The notes below the pieces were generated by a model. It did not search any database, was not told the DNA's origin, and worked only from the letters and a program-made list of their open reading frames with translations. From positions 32,674,365 to 32,738,364 of the forward strand of contig OY987304.1 of NCBI GenBank assembly GCA_963920635.1: a stretch of DNA of 64,000 nucleotides, given 5' to 3'. A program made the position numbers and the translations under genes. This DNA is from Pseudeuparius sepicola (Eukaryota; Arthropoda; Insecta; Coleoptera; Anthribidae). Of the stretch, positions 38,701-53,700 are shown piece by piece (positions within the stretch are counted from its first letter, which is position 1; each line of letters begins with the position of its first letter).

Positions 38701-41700
38701 CTAACTCGCCGAACACATTGTATGACATGTATATTTTTATGGCTATGCTTTGTAAAACGCCGAAAAGAAAAAAATTAGATAGGGCTGGCCCAGAAACCTC
38801 GTCGATTTCTGGCATCATGCCAATGAATCTCGGCGCCGAGACGGTCTGCCCGACTATAATATTCACCGAACTTTCGTTGTTTGCTGGATATTGTTTTCGA
38901 GAATGTGAGAAATTCTTAAGTTGGTACGGCTTTTTCCGGATTATTCCAACGCCAATAGATAGCAAAAAATATATAAAACCAAGTATTATCAAAAATGTGT
39001 GAATATGCTGCGAAACTTTTATGTGTGCATGGGGGCGTTTGTCACCTACGAAAAGGAAATAGGCCCCACTGAAAAAGTGATAATAATATCGGAAAGGTAC
39101 ATAAAGGAACGGAAATATTCATACTGGAAAAACTTGCTTACTTGCTTTTTGCCTTAAAAAATTATCCGCTCATACATATATCCTCTTCTCGACAGGCCTA
39201 CCTTAGCAACGCCGAATTCGCTAGACTCTATCGTAGCCGGTTTTGCTCTACACCAAAATCAAAGCAGTCCGAACTTCCGTCTACAGGGTGATTCACGTAA
39301 GTGGTTCATTAGAAGTTTACGGGGAAGGAGTGCGAATTTTGATTTGAAATTTTGGTTACTTATATAAAAGGTTGTAAACTTTCTTTCTAAAATATTTCCA
39401 ACATCCGATCACTTCCAGTTATACCGGAAGTCAATAGCAACTTTGTTATTTCAAATAGAACACCCTATATATTATTACACCATTTGGTTCCTTATTAAAT
39501 TGCAAATCTTTTTTTTTAATATAATGTGTACCCTATTCCTAACCCTTTTCGAGATATTCGCAAATATTTGATTTTTTTTATTGTTGCAGCCATCGACCAT
39601 AGTGATGATAACTTTTCATGAATCTGGAAAACTGTATTAAATGGTCTGTATGCCATTTCAAAATATTGTACAGGGTGTTCGGAAAAAAATTCCCAACATC
39701 AACATCGAAAAATTGAAAAATCTCATTTTTTTCAAATGGAACTCATATTTTTTTATTGCACCATTGAAATGCTTGTAAAAAGATAGTTCAAAAAGATATA
39801 ATACACTATATGTCTAAATAAAGCGGTTGCTTCGTTATTACGCAAAATACGTATTTTTTCTGCTCTGTATCAACGAAGATGCCATTTCTCAAGGAGCGTC
39901 ACATTATACGGGGCCATGGAAAATGAAATAACGCAATTATATGACAAGGTTAAGGGCTATTTAATAATATTTTTTCCCTGAGAAGCAACAATACAAAATT
40001 AACTAATACTAACAATAATTACATTATAATAGGTACTAGAAGAAAAAACAAGAAACTACATAGGTATATAAGTAAAACACTTTATTCATATTATGCTATT
40101 TACCTGTTACGTATTTACATTATTTACACCTTTTCGTCAAAGGTGGTAAATCTAAATGCCTTCTATTAAAAACTCTAATTGTTCTTTCTAAAATTCTTTT
40201 ACACTCTCCATGAGTGTCACTAGTACTTTTCCGCACTACTTTTCCGCACTAGTGCGGAAAAGTGACAGTTTCTAAACCAAAATGCGTGCGAGAAAAGTAA
40301 ACGCGTGCGGAAAAGTGTCTTACTTCTCCGCTACGCGTCGTTCAGCAAACTGCAATCGCGTGCGGAAAAGTGGACCTTTCCACACTTGTTAGGAAATATA
40401 CTATATTAATTTCAAAGTTATCATCACTATGGTCGATGGCTGCAACACTCAAAAAAAATAAAAATTTGCGAATATCCTGAAAAGGGTTAGGAACAGGGTA
40501 CACATTATATTCAGAAAAAATATTTGGAATTTAATAGGGAACCAAATGGTGTAATAATATATAGGGTGTTCTATTTGAAATGACAAAGTTGCTATCGACT
40601 TCCGGTATAACCGGAAGTGATCGGAAGTTGAAAATATTTCAGAAAGAAAGTTTATAACCTGTTATATAAGTAGCCAAAATTTCAAATCAAAATTCGCACT
40701 CCTTCCCCGTAAACTTCTAATGAACCACTTACGTGAATCACCCTGTATATGCAATGCAACGTTACCATATTAAGGAAGGTATGAGTCTTGGGATTCAAAT
40801 TGTCTGGTTTGCGGACAGGAGCGGTTTCTCCATTGGTTCATTTTTAAAATTACATAAATAACAATAAAAATATAAATTCAATGTTAATATTTTTATTATT
40901 TTCGAATGTGTTAATCTCTATTTTTTTGATGCGCCACTAAACATTTTTATTTTTACTACGCTTTCGCCGGCTGCCGCTGTTCCGGCTGGTCGGTCGATGT
41001 CGGTGCGAGATCCATATTGAACGCGATAGGTTTCCGCGAATGCCTGTGGTTGTAGTTAGACAGAGAGATCATCAAATCCGTGAAACAAACAGTGCGGGTA
41101 CTTAAACTTATACTATTTTTGGTATCATTTTTGTGTTTGCGATTTCGGTGTTCGTTTATAGTTTGACATTTTTAATCGTTTTTGATACGTTTGAAATGTA
41201 AAATAGGATGGAATCGTGTTCGGTGGAATATATAAAAGAAAATGGCCATAATTTTGAGAATCGAGTGTTTATGAAAAAGAATGTAGGTACCGCCTAGACC
41301 GGAGATAAATATTGTTCAAAATTGTGCCATAAGAAACAAAAAGTTTAAACGTAGGTTTAAGGTTAAACAATACAAAAAACTTCGTGGTTGTGATGGTGTA
41401 ACTAACTACATGCGTGTTTAGTTTTTGCAAACGATGAAAATACTACATCACAATGGACAAAGACAGCGCTAGGCATTTTTCTCATTTATCAACAAAAATT
41501 AAAAAACACGAACCTCCTCAAATTCATTTTTAAAAAAATAGATTGGCTATTCAAAAGCAATAAAATACTTTAACGGCCAAGTATAAAAAATAGTCACATC
41601 TTGTCCCGCCTTATTGATTGTGCAAAATTTGTGGCGTATTCGAGCTAGTATTGCGAGAACATGACGAGTCATCGGAGAGTCTAATACGAATATACATTGG

Positions 41701-44700
41701 GCTTATTGATTTTGTATCGATATGGTTATGAAACAACAATTGCAAGGAAATAATGTTTTCAAAGGTACGTCCAAATCGGTTCAAAATGGCATAATATAAA
41801 ATATGCTATTTTAACAGTATGTCAAGAAGAGATAAAAATTATATTATATTAGGTAAGCGTATTTTTGCATTATTTCAATAATTTAAATTTGACGTTTCTT
41901 TCTCGCACTGTGTTCATAGAGGTATTAATAGTGTATACGACATTATGTAAATTTTATTAAAATTAAAAATTGAACACCCATTTTAAATTACCACGAGCCG
42001 CCACTGCTTGCGGAACGCTTCGAAAAGTGGTCATCGATGCATGGCCCTACGCTAGATATTTTATTTTATTTAAAAAATTAAATTATTGGAAGCAAGACAA
42101 TATTAATGGAATTACAAAATTAAATAGAAGTCGAGCTGCAATGATTTCGGCTTGGGGCAATGGGGCCGGCATCCTTTAAGCTTGCCCAAATTTTCGGGTG
42201 AGGTTCAGATGCTTTCGGAGTCCCAGAAAAATCGAGAAACAAGCAAAAACACGCAATTTCCAAGAGTGGTTTAGGAGGCTTCTCTGCCGGATTTTTTCGA
42301 GGCTCCCCTGGTAGTGTATTTATCTCGGAACTTTAGAAATTATCCACGAAGAAGAAATTTAGACACGAAGATAGGTTCAGTCGAATGATAGGACCATATA
42401 AGTCAAAATTCTTCGATTATCTGTTTAGGTTTAATGAAAAATCAGAAACACCCATGTGTAAATTTTTCAAAGAGAAACCCACCTGATTTTTAGTTCCGCA
42501 CAACTTTTTCGACATTTTTCAACATCTTACAAAAAGGACAATTTACGTAAAAGGGTGTCTTCAATAAAGTGTGTGGGATTGGGATATATTATCGTCATGG
42601 TGTCATCACTATTCCCACGGCCTGGTATAATTTTTTTCGATGCGATTTTTTAGAAACTGCTATTAGGGATTTTTTATCGGAACTCTGGCAACATAACTTT
42701 ATTCAGCACCTCCTGAAACCCCAATGTTCCCAGTTTTATTAATTTACTTCGCCGACTAACTTTTCTAACAGGCCTTAAATTGGGGAAAATTGTTTTTATT
42801 TTTAATTTAAAATCAGGAATGCTTTGAAAATATCAGAAAATCAAGCAAATTTATTCAAAACTGCCCAAAAATGTCATATTAATAAAGAAAACCACAAAGA
42901 ACGTTGTTTTATCTTTTTAAAATAATGCTTAAATATGCCATAATATGTTTTAAGTATGATTTTTTCGATACGATAATAGGTATGTTAAAAAATGCTTATA
43001 GCGATTTTTTTATAGACATTCAGCATTCCCTGAAGCCCAAATATCCCAAGTTTTATGAATTTGCCTCTCCAACTAATACAGTGACGGGCAGAAAGTTGGA
43101 CAGAAATGGAAAACTTTTTTATTACTAATTTCTCAGAAAATTTTATTCTTGATAAAAGTTGGTGCCTCATTTCAAACTCAAAATGCACATATCAAAATTT
43201 AAATATCTCTTTTTGGATACGAGGTAGATTCAAAGATGTCAAAATCACTCAAGAGTAAAGTATACCCTTATTTTTTAAAATACGGTAAAAAGTTACACAC
43301 AAAAGTTGTTTGGAATCAAAGGTGGATGTCAGATTTAAAGTCACAACCACCTAGTCAAAAAAAAAAAAGAAATTTAACTTTTTTTGTATTATTTTTCGAC
43401 CAACCTGTGTATTACAAAAAAACAAAATACCGCAAGGGCAACTTATCATCGGATAACACATGAATTTGCTACTAAACTTTAATTTTGTTCGATTAGCAGC
43501 TAGAAATTTAAATTAATAGAAATCAGAGTTTAAAAATATTAAATTTTTGTGTCCAACTTTCTACCGGTCACTGTATTTCTATAGGACCTACAATTTGGAA
43601 AATTGTTTTTTTTTAATTTTATATTAATAAAGAAAACGGAAAATAAACACCATCCTACCGTTTTAAAATAATACTTAAATATGGCATATTCTTCTGTTTT
43701 GTTTATTAGTGGGACATTTTTAGGATGTTTAGATTAAGTTTACCTGATTTTCAAATATTTCCAAAGCATTCATGATTTTTAATTGAAAATAAAAAAAAAC
43801 AATTTTCGCAACTTTATGGTCCTCTAGAAATGTTAGTCGCCGAAGTAAATTAATAAAATTTAAGACATTGGGGTTTTCAAAAAATCGCACCGAAAAAAAA
43901 TCATAGGCCGTGGAATAGTGATTCCACCATGACGGTATGTCCCAAAAGTGCGTAGGGATCCTTCCTACAAACAAAAATTCATCAAAATTGTGTAGCACAT
44001 CACAATTTTACAGGGATGTTCCGGATCAAATCTGAGCACCCTGTATACAGGGTGCCTTAAAACTATGCGGCACTCTTCCAGAGGCGTACTTTACTCGTTA
44101 AAATAAGACGAAAAGTCCATATTAACATGAGTCCCTATATGCTCCGTTATGAAGATAGGATGATTAAATTTCAAAAAATATATTGATTATTGTTTATACC
44201 TTCCAAACCAGTACGAATATTTAAATAAAATTTGGAACGCAACAATAGGTAGGTACCTACCTTACCTCCAAAGTAACCAGTGGTGTAGTTGTGGGTAATC
44301 ACTACTTAACAAAAAATAGTACGGCCCTGTACAATATAAAGTACTTAAGTATAAACCCACGGGTTTAAAAGCTGCGGTGATTCAAATAATCTGATAATTA
44401 ACTCGATTAAAACTGTTTTCCTACGTTTTTCCTATGGTTGTCTGGAAACAATTGATTTGAAAATTGCAGTAATGATACAAATGGAAGTGGTGCAAAAAAT
44501 TAAACTCCTAGGAACTCTGATTGACGATAGGTTGAGTTATCGTGATCACATAAATGAAATTTGCTCTAAGCTGTGTACCTAAAATATTCTTTGCAATATG
44601 GAATTTAAAAAATGATCTGACTGAGAAAGCTGTGCGGTCAAGTTTATTCAACAATGAGCTATAATATTATAGCGTGGGGCCAGTCAACTGATTTTGCGTC

Positions 44701-47700
44701 TTATTTTTGGTATAGCTGAAATAGAGGAATGTTTTTAGGCAACACAGAGTTTAAACTTTGACTTTCGTACATTTTTGTTGAAACTCCTTACATATTATGT
44801 GGATTGGGATTTAAGAAGAGGGAGAAATTGATGTATAATTCTGCAGAATCTGAATGTAAATGTGCTGTGAATCAGACAGTGCCTGAGTGCCTGTATATTA
44901 AAAGCTGAAATATTAGCTTTGTTTTACTTTTTGATAACATGTGCTTTATATGTTTATATATTATTTATTTGCATTTCGGTAAGAACTTTATTTATAGCGG
45001 TTTTATGATTGACAAATGTTGCATTTTTGTTTGATTCCTTTACCTGGTATGCCACAAAAACATCCTTCTTGGTATATATTTACTAATAGAAAAGAAGGCA
45101 TGTCAGGTATGCTGCCAGATAAGTTCAAAAATTCTGGTCAAATAATGTTGTGTTTTCTTTAAGCAAATGTAAAGTGATGAATAGTGTGTAAGGTGATCTA
45201 CTTTACGCACCCATGATTATTTTACGCACTAGTACGATAAAGTCTTTCCGCAGAGTCAGCAGTGCATAAAATGAAATTTTACATATTGCCATAGAAAATC
45301 CAATTTTCGTTTGGTAGATCAGCAGATTACTTTCTTGGTTTAAAATTGTGTGTGCTTATGGTTGCATTATAGGGTAGGGATCCTGAAGTAATTGCTTAAC
45401 TAATATTACTCAACTCTCCTTGGCAACGGCTCTCAAAATAAGGCCCATGGACCAAGTTTTCTAAAGTTCTGCCAATAATATAACTCGATACGATACGTTA
45501 GATATGACTGCTACAAACCACAATACACAATTGTTTTAGTTGGCTGTGGGGCAGAGCGACACTTTATATTCTCGAGCCGATCTAACTGGCTGCACCTGCC
45601 TGGGCTATAGGGTGCATTTCTCGGAAAATCATTCTGCAACTTTGACACAGGTTCTAGGTTGGCAGTTGATAGGTAAAGTTTGCCGAGTTCCTGCGAATTT
45701 TGTTTGGGACTGTACACCTAATTGGAGGGGTCCACTGGCAAGAAAAACAGCATTGAGATAGATTAATCTTCTTCTCCTTTGTATATGTTGTATCAATGGT
45801 TCATAATGTGATGTAGGTCCGAATTATGTTAAAGTTGGTTATTTTGACGTTTACTTCCGGAAAGCATTTTTGCAGAAGTCTAGGCTAGGACATTGTATGT
45901 AGCAAAAGCAAAACAAAAATTACCACATCTTAATTATTCGGATATGGTGAAGCAGCAAAATATTATTACACTGTCAATAGTGACAATGAATATTTTTTAG
46001 TTCGTATGATGCTTTGTTGATGGATTCACCTAATACTAGTGTGATTATTTGTGAACATTTTAACGCATTACTATTATCCGTTTGTGTCTAGTTTTTTGCT
46101 TTGTATACGACTTTAAATTACGGTAGCATTCAATAACGCATTTTATAGACGTATAAAACACGCGAGTTTGATATAATTTTACGTTCAATTATTTACGAAT
46201 GGCTTCATTTTCATTTAATATTTAATTGTTGCAGACGATAATTGATAACGCGACATGAATTTTTAAAAGCTTTATATTTATAATGGAAAACTGACAGAGA
46301 AAGTAGATATTCTTGAAATTTAATAATATAAATTAACTTGATTAGTGACTTTCGCAGGCTGAATGTGATGCTCCTTTGGTTCCTCCCGATACATCCTGCG
46401 TCAAAGGAGTTGTTTGAGCCAAGCTTTCGTCCGCAATTAAAAGGTGCGTCTTATGAGACGCATTACGCAGGAGGAATCCGTGAGAACCACAGGAGCATGA
46501 ATTATTGACTTTTTCATAAAAAACTGACGGAAAGATAATTATAAAATTTTAATTTTTTTTACCAAACCTCTTTATGATCTAGGCTGGCTATACCATGTAA
46601 AATAAAACCTTGGGAAAGGCTTAATCTATTAAAAAAGATCACTCACATATGCCCTGTGGTTTATACCTACACGGTACTCCGGAAAACCCTTTTTTTTTTC
46701 GAACTTTGACTCCATTTGCTGAACTTGCTATAGGCTGAAAAAAGTTTTTTGAAAATCGGCGCATCTTTCGAAAAATACGGATTTGTCTCGACTCAAAATG
46801 AAACACACTATATATTATCTCAAACAGGATTTCTGAACACGCTGGACTCTACTTTTATTAATATTAATTTAATTTTACCAGGCAATGGGTACCATGTGAT
46901 CACGTATATTTTTACTACTTACCTCTTACTTTCCATATTTTTGAGGTTAGGAAAAAAGTTTTAGATAAAAGTTGTAGAAGCCAAAGCAAGCTTTTTTCAG
47001 TGTTTATTTAGTTTTATACAGGGTGTTCAGAAAAACGGTGCCAAACGAAGCATATGTTTTTTTAAACACCCTTTATATTTTTAGATATTTGAAATCTGTA
47101 AATGTAATATGTTTGCTTCAAGCATTTGGAAAATATTCGTCCTTAAAACTTTCAATTTTGCACTTTTGATGTTAATTTTTTCGAAAATGAAACTTTTGCG
47201 GGTATACTTTATATAGGAAAAAGTATCATAAATGATGAGGAGTATTCGCTCTTAAAATATGGATGTTTTAAGTTCGATGTAATTTGGTTACTGAATCAAC
47301 AGGTTGCATACAAATTTTTGGACTGGCTATGGGGAAATGCGACCATATTTTAAGGTCGTATTCTCATCATCATTTATAACATTTCTTTATATTTTTTTCC
47401 TTATTTTTCCTATATAAGGTATACCCGTAAAGGTTTCATTTTCGAAACAATTTACATCAAAGCTGCAAAATTCTAAGTTTGAAGGTAGAATACCTACTTT
47501 CCAAACGACATCATTGAAATTGTGACAATGAGTAGATTATACAGGGTATTCCATTTGAAAAACGTAAATTTGGTTTGGCACTGCTTTCTGAATATCGGTA
47601 TAACACTAAATAAACACTTAAAAAGCTTGCTTTGGCTTCTAAAACTTTTATCTGAAACTTTTTTCCTAACCTCAAAATTATAGAAAATATACGGGATCAC

Positions 47701-50700
47701 ATGATACATGTCAATGTGGATATAACATTAGGAGATTACTAGAGGAGAAGATGCAAATCTGGAATACCATTTTATTTGGTATATAAACAATTTTTTTAGT
47801 AAATAGAATTAAACCAAATTTAGGGAAAATGTACTTTAGACAATTAAAGACATTTTTACAAAAAAGTTGAAAAAAAGCACAAAATTCCCATCTAAGAAAA
47901 GGTGGTGAAAATATGGGATACCTCAAATATCTAAGAAATAATGAAGCAACTTGTGGTTCCTACCTATTAAAACTAACTATAAAGTAAATATTAATATTTA
48001 TATTACATACACCAGTCTCAAATATACTCGACATTTTCGGTGCCTGCACACTCATGTGCACGTTAAACATTGGACCCATAATTCTTCCCTCTGATCAGCA
48101 GAAAACGCATTCTCGCAAAACATCCATTGTGCATTGTCCCGGTTATTTTCCAAATCGTTGTCATAATCATCGCGTTTTACATCTTCGCTTGAATCCCCAG
48201 ACTCATCAGAAGAGACTGCATTCTTTGGGAGTTTGATTTTGCACTTTGACTTCTCTTGTTCTTGAGAATATTTTCTTTTGTGTCAGGAATTTTCCTGAAG
48301 ACAAGTTTCTTTTAACGCTACGTGCTTTTTCTTCCTTTTTAGTTTTTTTTTTGTTTATTGACTCATTTAGTTCGTCCTTGTAAGATGACTAGGTAATCAC
48401 AGTAGATCCAATTGTCGTGCGTCCTCTGTGTTTTTTTTATTGTGTTTGGGACTGGAGATATTTGGAACTGTGAAACAAACTGTTGGGTTAATCTACATCA
48501 ACTGAGGCAGAGTTTTGATCTTGGTCTTAAATTCTGACAGGTGCATTGTCTTCGCATGTCGTTTTAGAGTATGAAAGTTTAACAACAGGGGCAATAAAAG
48601 TTGTAGAGCATGAAGGGTCCTAGATAAGGGCAATTGAAGATTTAGAGTAGGAGGGTTTGTCGACAGGGGTAGTAAAAGTTTTTGTGTTTTGACTTCTTGA
48701 ATGCTAAAGGCAATTCATCTTTTTGCCGCTTCTTGTTCCGCAGCAATGTAGTCAGCAAATAACGGTGCCGCTATTGTGTATGTCTGAACTTTTTCGTAAG
48801 CTCTGCCTAATAATTCCATTATATTAAAAGGACTAAGAGCACGTTGGTTTTGCCGGATCGAAATACGAATTTATTCACTATAATAAACTTTTAATGACCC
48901 CGTAAATGACTTATCCAAAGGCTGGAGCTTGTGCGTTGAGTGCGAAGGCCATACATAGAATGGTAACATGGTTTTCCCTTGTAAGGTCAATAACGTCGAT
49001 ATTGCGAGTTTGGCTGCAATGGCCGTCAAGGATTAACAGGAGAGGATTTTCTTGAGTTGATTTAGTGCATTGGATAAAATGACGGGGTGAAAATATGGGA
49101 CTGTACCCAACCAAATGGATGTGCAACTTCTACGGACCCAGGAGAAGCTCCCTTTATAAGCTGAATGTTCATATTTTTCCTAGGAAAAGTAACCAAGGGA
49201 AGGACAAAGTTTCCAGCCACATTCCTAGATAAAATAACTGTAATGAAAGCCCCCCTCTCTCTCTGCTGATGTTAATGAAGCAACTTGACCAGATGTTGAA
49301 AACGGGTGTTTGATTTTATTCCTTATTGCCCACTGATAAGCCATGCGCCGTAGATCTGTCATTGTGGGCCCGTAAAATTTAGACTCCATTTTCAAAATGT
49401 AATCAACTACTTAGTAGCTTTTCTAGCTCTGATCTCAAAACAGATTTTCTTTCAAGCTTGGTTGCCACTGGCGGCGATAAGGCGCCCGCAGAGCCCGCCG
49501 TGCGGGGGGGCAGCTCCAGAAGGGGCCCCTAAAACCTGATCTAAACAATTCGCGCAAATTGTGAGTCAATTATTAAAACACCCCGAAAAACACAACAAAA
49601 TGCAATTTTTTGTCAAATTTTGTGCGTTTATTTGATGTTTCTTTAGACTATCTTTTAAACTGATATAGAGATAATTATTTAGGAAAAATATTCACTTCTA
49701 TTATACTTTTGTACACTGTGTTACTGCGAATTAAAATTTGTGCTTTTTTGTATTAACCTATTATGTGTCGTTTTTTATCTTCCCTGCTTATTTTGACTTT
49801 TTTTACAGCTTTTGCCGGCCGGTTGTGTGTTTGTAGCAGATAGCGTCATTTCTCTCACTTATGTAGATAAATTTTTCTGAAATTAATTTATACTTCATAC
49901 AACACTGGTAAAAGAGCTATTTTTTAAAGCAAATTTTCGATTTATTTTTTCGTCCAAGTTACGGGCCGTTTTGAGATTAGCAGGTTTAGTATGCCGCCCG
50001 TATCTGCGTTGGTAGCTTCGTTTTAGCTTAAAAATTGGAGTATTATTAGGACAAATATGGGAATTTAATTTACTGGAACCAGACAGATTTTAGCAATGGT
50101 AAGGTTTTATATTTAAGGCAATTAGTAGATAAGGGTAGGTATTTGTATTATTCGGAGCGGCAAAATAAAGCTTGGCGGAATATTGCTAATTTAAACTCTC
50201 TCTCTTTTCTTATACTTAATAAATATTTTCTTTTGAAAATATTTTGCAATATAAATACCAAGATAAATTTATTATTATGAAATATTAAATCATGTCCCAT
50301 TTATAAAATAAAATTTGAGACATTAGTTTTTGTTAAGGTACGCCATAATACTCGCTATAGTACAGAATATTCCCCAGGTAAGTAGAAAAACTTAAGATAA
50401 AATTTATATATCGGAGCTTTTCTCTTAAAATCTATATATCCCGTTTTTTTTTATAATTTAGCATCTTAGACAAAATTTCGTTGTTTCCACATACACATGT
50501 ATTTCCACGGTATGACCACATGTATGCACGACCAGGCAAAATTTGGCGGGGCCTCCCAAATCGTTATCGCCGTCACTGTTGGTTGCTGCAGCCTTATCTG
50601 GGGGAATTGTGTTAATTTGACTTAGACGAAACAGCGTTGTTCGGGGAACCTTATAATCTTTGGATGCCTTGAGATATCCCGCATTGTCTTTTCTCTCACT

Positions 50701-53700
50701 GCCTTGATGGCCCTAGCCATGTACCTCTTCCTTGTAGGTATAGCTTTTTTTTATTATCATAACCGACGTTCAGTTTCCGTGGCATCCTAAACAAATAAAA
50801 ATTCTGAAAAAATACGATAAGAAAAAGGTGGTGCAAATATGGAATTCTATAGTATTCCACATTACCGACAAACAACAACCCACATCATCAATATTTGAGG
50901 TTAGATCTAGCCTATCAAAACAAAAAACTATAAATAAATACAGCATCGCGTTAAACTTTTATATACAGTGGCATCGTAACGCATAATATATAAACAAAAA
51001 CACGCAAATAAAAAAATTATGCTTGCATATTCACTTAGCTCTTAAAATTATCAGCATGCGAAATTCACATGTACCTACACGCGTATGGTAAACCGAAACC
51101 AGCAGATCGCTTTCCAATAAAGATCGCAAATATTCAAAAGTTTATATGAGTTTTTTAAACATTTCGTCACATGATTAGAAAACCTAATATCCATATCCAA
51201 GTCAACAGCTAAATTTCTTCCAAATTTGGTGCTCTTCAAATCACTTCCAAGTATGTTTATTTTTATTTTAAATTTTCGTACACTCACTGGAATTACTAAG
51301 GTTTTCTAGAATTTTCTATAGTACTTGAGCAAGCGCTATCCTAGTACTATAGGGAAAAGTCGGCCCTAGCCGCAAATGGTAACGAAGACAAAATAATATT
51401 AATTGCCCCCCTCCCCCGCACAACCAATCAGTTGCTTCTGGGGTACTCCTAGTTTGGAGTATTGCGAGGGTGAGAATTATTATTATTATCATTATTTAAT
51501 TTTATGTATCGGTTCTACTTTTCCAAATCCCTAAGACTTAGTGGGATTTATAGAGAGCTGATGTTTTGTTTCAATTAATTCGGTTAAGTCCGCTGTTATT
51601 ATTGTCTGAGCTGTCATTATTGTCTGAGCTCTATCACAATCGCTGGGATCAAATGTAAATTAAATGTACAATATAAAAGAGGGCCCAATACCGACCCCTG
51701 CGGAACACCTGAACCTTCCATGCTCGAGTCCAATGTACCGCTAGAAACATACTGGTATCTGTTACTCAAATAGCTTTGGAGAATATTCCTAGAAAACTCT
51801 GAAAAGCCAATGTAGTGTACGATAGAGAGAAAGATTTATGATTAATCCCTAGCCAGAAATGGTAACGAAGACAAAATAATAGTAATTGCCCCCTCCCCCG
51901 CACAACCATTCAGTAGCTTCTGGGATTCCTAGTTTGGAGTATTGTGAGGGTGAAAATTATTATTATTATTCAATTTTATGTATTGGTTCTACTTTTCCAA
52001 ATACCCTAAGACTTGACTTAGTGGGATTTACAGAGAGCTGATGTTTTGTTTCAATTAATTTGGTTAAGTCCGATGTTATTATTGTCTGAGCTGTTATTAT
52101 TGTCAGAGCTCCATCACAATCGCTGGGATCAAATGTAAATTAAATATACAATATAAAAGAGGGCCCAATACCGACCCCTGTGTTGGAACACCTGAACCTC
52201 CCATGCTCGAGTCCGATGTACCGCTAGAAACATACTGGTATCTGTTACTCAAATAGCTTTGGAGCATATTCCTAGAAAACTCTGAAAAGCTAATGTAGTG
52301 TAAGATAGAGAGAAAGATTTTATGATTAATCATGTAGAAAGCTTTTGAGTAGTCCAGTAAAACTAATGCCGTCGTTTTGCGTTTTGCCACTATAACCGCA
52401 CCTCTCAAAATGTCATCCACAATATCTAGTACAGCAGAGCAACAACTATATCCTGACCTAAATCCAGGTTGTTTTGCTGGCAAGATTTTGTATTTATCTA
52501 AGTGGTTTTTTATTTGTTCTGCCATAACTTTTTCAAGAATCTTATATATGGGAGATAAAATTGAAATGGCCCAAGTCATTAAAATCAGTAACTTGCGACT
52601 TTTTGGGTATTGATAAAACTTTTGAAATTTTCTACATGTCCGGAAGTTTACCTTCAACCGAATACGAGTTAATGATGTTAACTAAATAAGGCAAAATAGT
52701 AGGGCAGCACAAACGTAACATTTTAGCTAACAGGTCCAAGAACCAAGAGCAAAATATTTTATTAGTTTTAAATGGTTATAGTTATACTCTAAGTGAATTA
52801 GTCAAAGTGAATGTAAATTTTGCATTAAAGACAGTGAAAAATTCAGTAACACTGTATTGGATGCGGCATTTTTTGATACCTTTAAAACCTAACATTAATT
52901 ACGAGTATTAAAAATAATGAGAATACTTAAAGTAGGTAATACAGCACCTGAACTTCTGACGATGAACAGATGAAAAGTGTTGAAGAACATGTTTGTTGTG
53001 AAAAGTAGGTGTAAATACTAGGTGTTAACTGAGCATTTATTGTAATAACAATATTTTGTTATTGCCAGTTTTAACTGAAAATAATGTCTACTTTTTTATT
53101 TAAAATAACAATTCTGGATTAGCCATTCGACATTTGATTAAGTGCATGTAAACCACTTTATTTTCAAATTTTGAAACCCTATTGTGTCCATATTAATTTA
53201 ATAAGTCATAACCTATCATTTATTTCCATGGGCAACTAGATCTTATGTCTTATGAGAGTCACAAAATATTAGCAATAATTTTCCTCATTAAATTTTTTCC
53301 AGATAATTTAATTTTTAGTCCCAAGAGAGCCCAAATTTAGTCATATATTTAATATTTCAAAATTGATATAATATTTAGATTCTGATTCTTGCAAACAATT
53401 TTCGTGTACCTCTAGAATTAAAAAAGTTACAGAGGTATAAAAATTTTGAATTTGCTCGATTTTTGGCAATAGTTTTCGTAGGTGGACATGGACAGCAATT
53501 TTCAAACTGACAAAAGAAAATCGCCCGGAAGAGCATTCGCGCACCTGCCACCGATTTTGTCTGTCAAAAAATTGCCGAGATATTTTGAGTGAGCCACTTA
53601 TGTAAGCCACCCATATACACTGTGTCTAGTTTTTCGTGTTAACATCCCTGAAAATCTAAGTAGGCTGGGGGAATTGAACGGGGCAATTTTTTTTATAAAT

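Noticed and set aside
38461..39002. Three overlapping ORFs of about 100 codons
   Set aside because: They run on both strands through the same bases, and none shows a recognisable domain or splice context.
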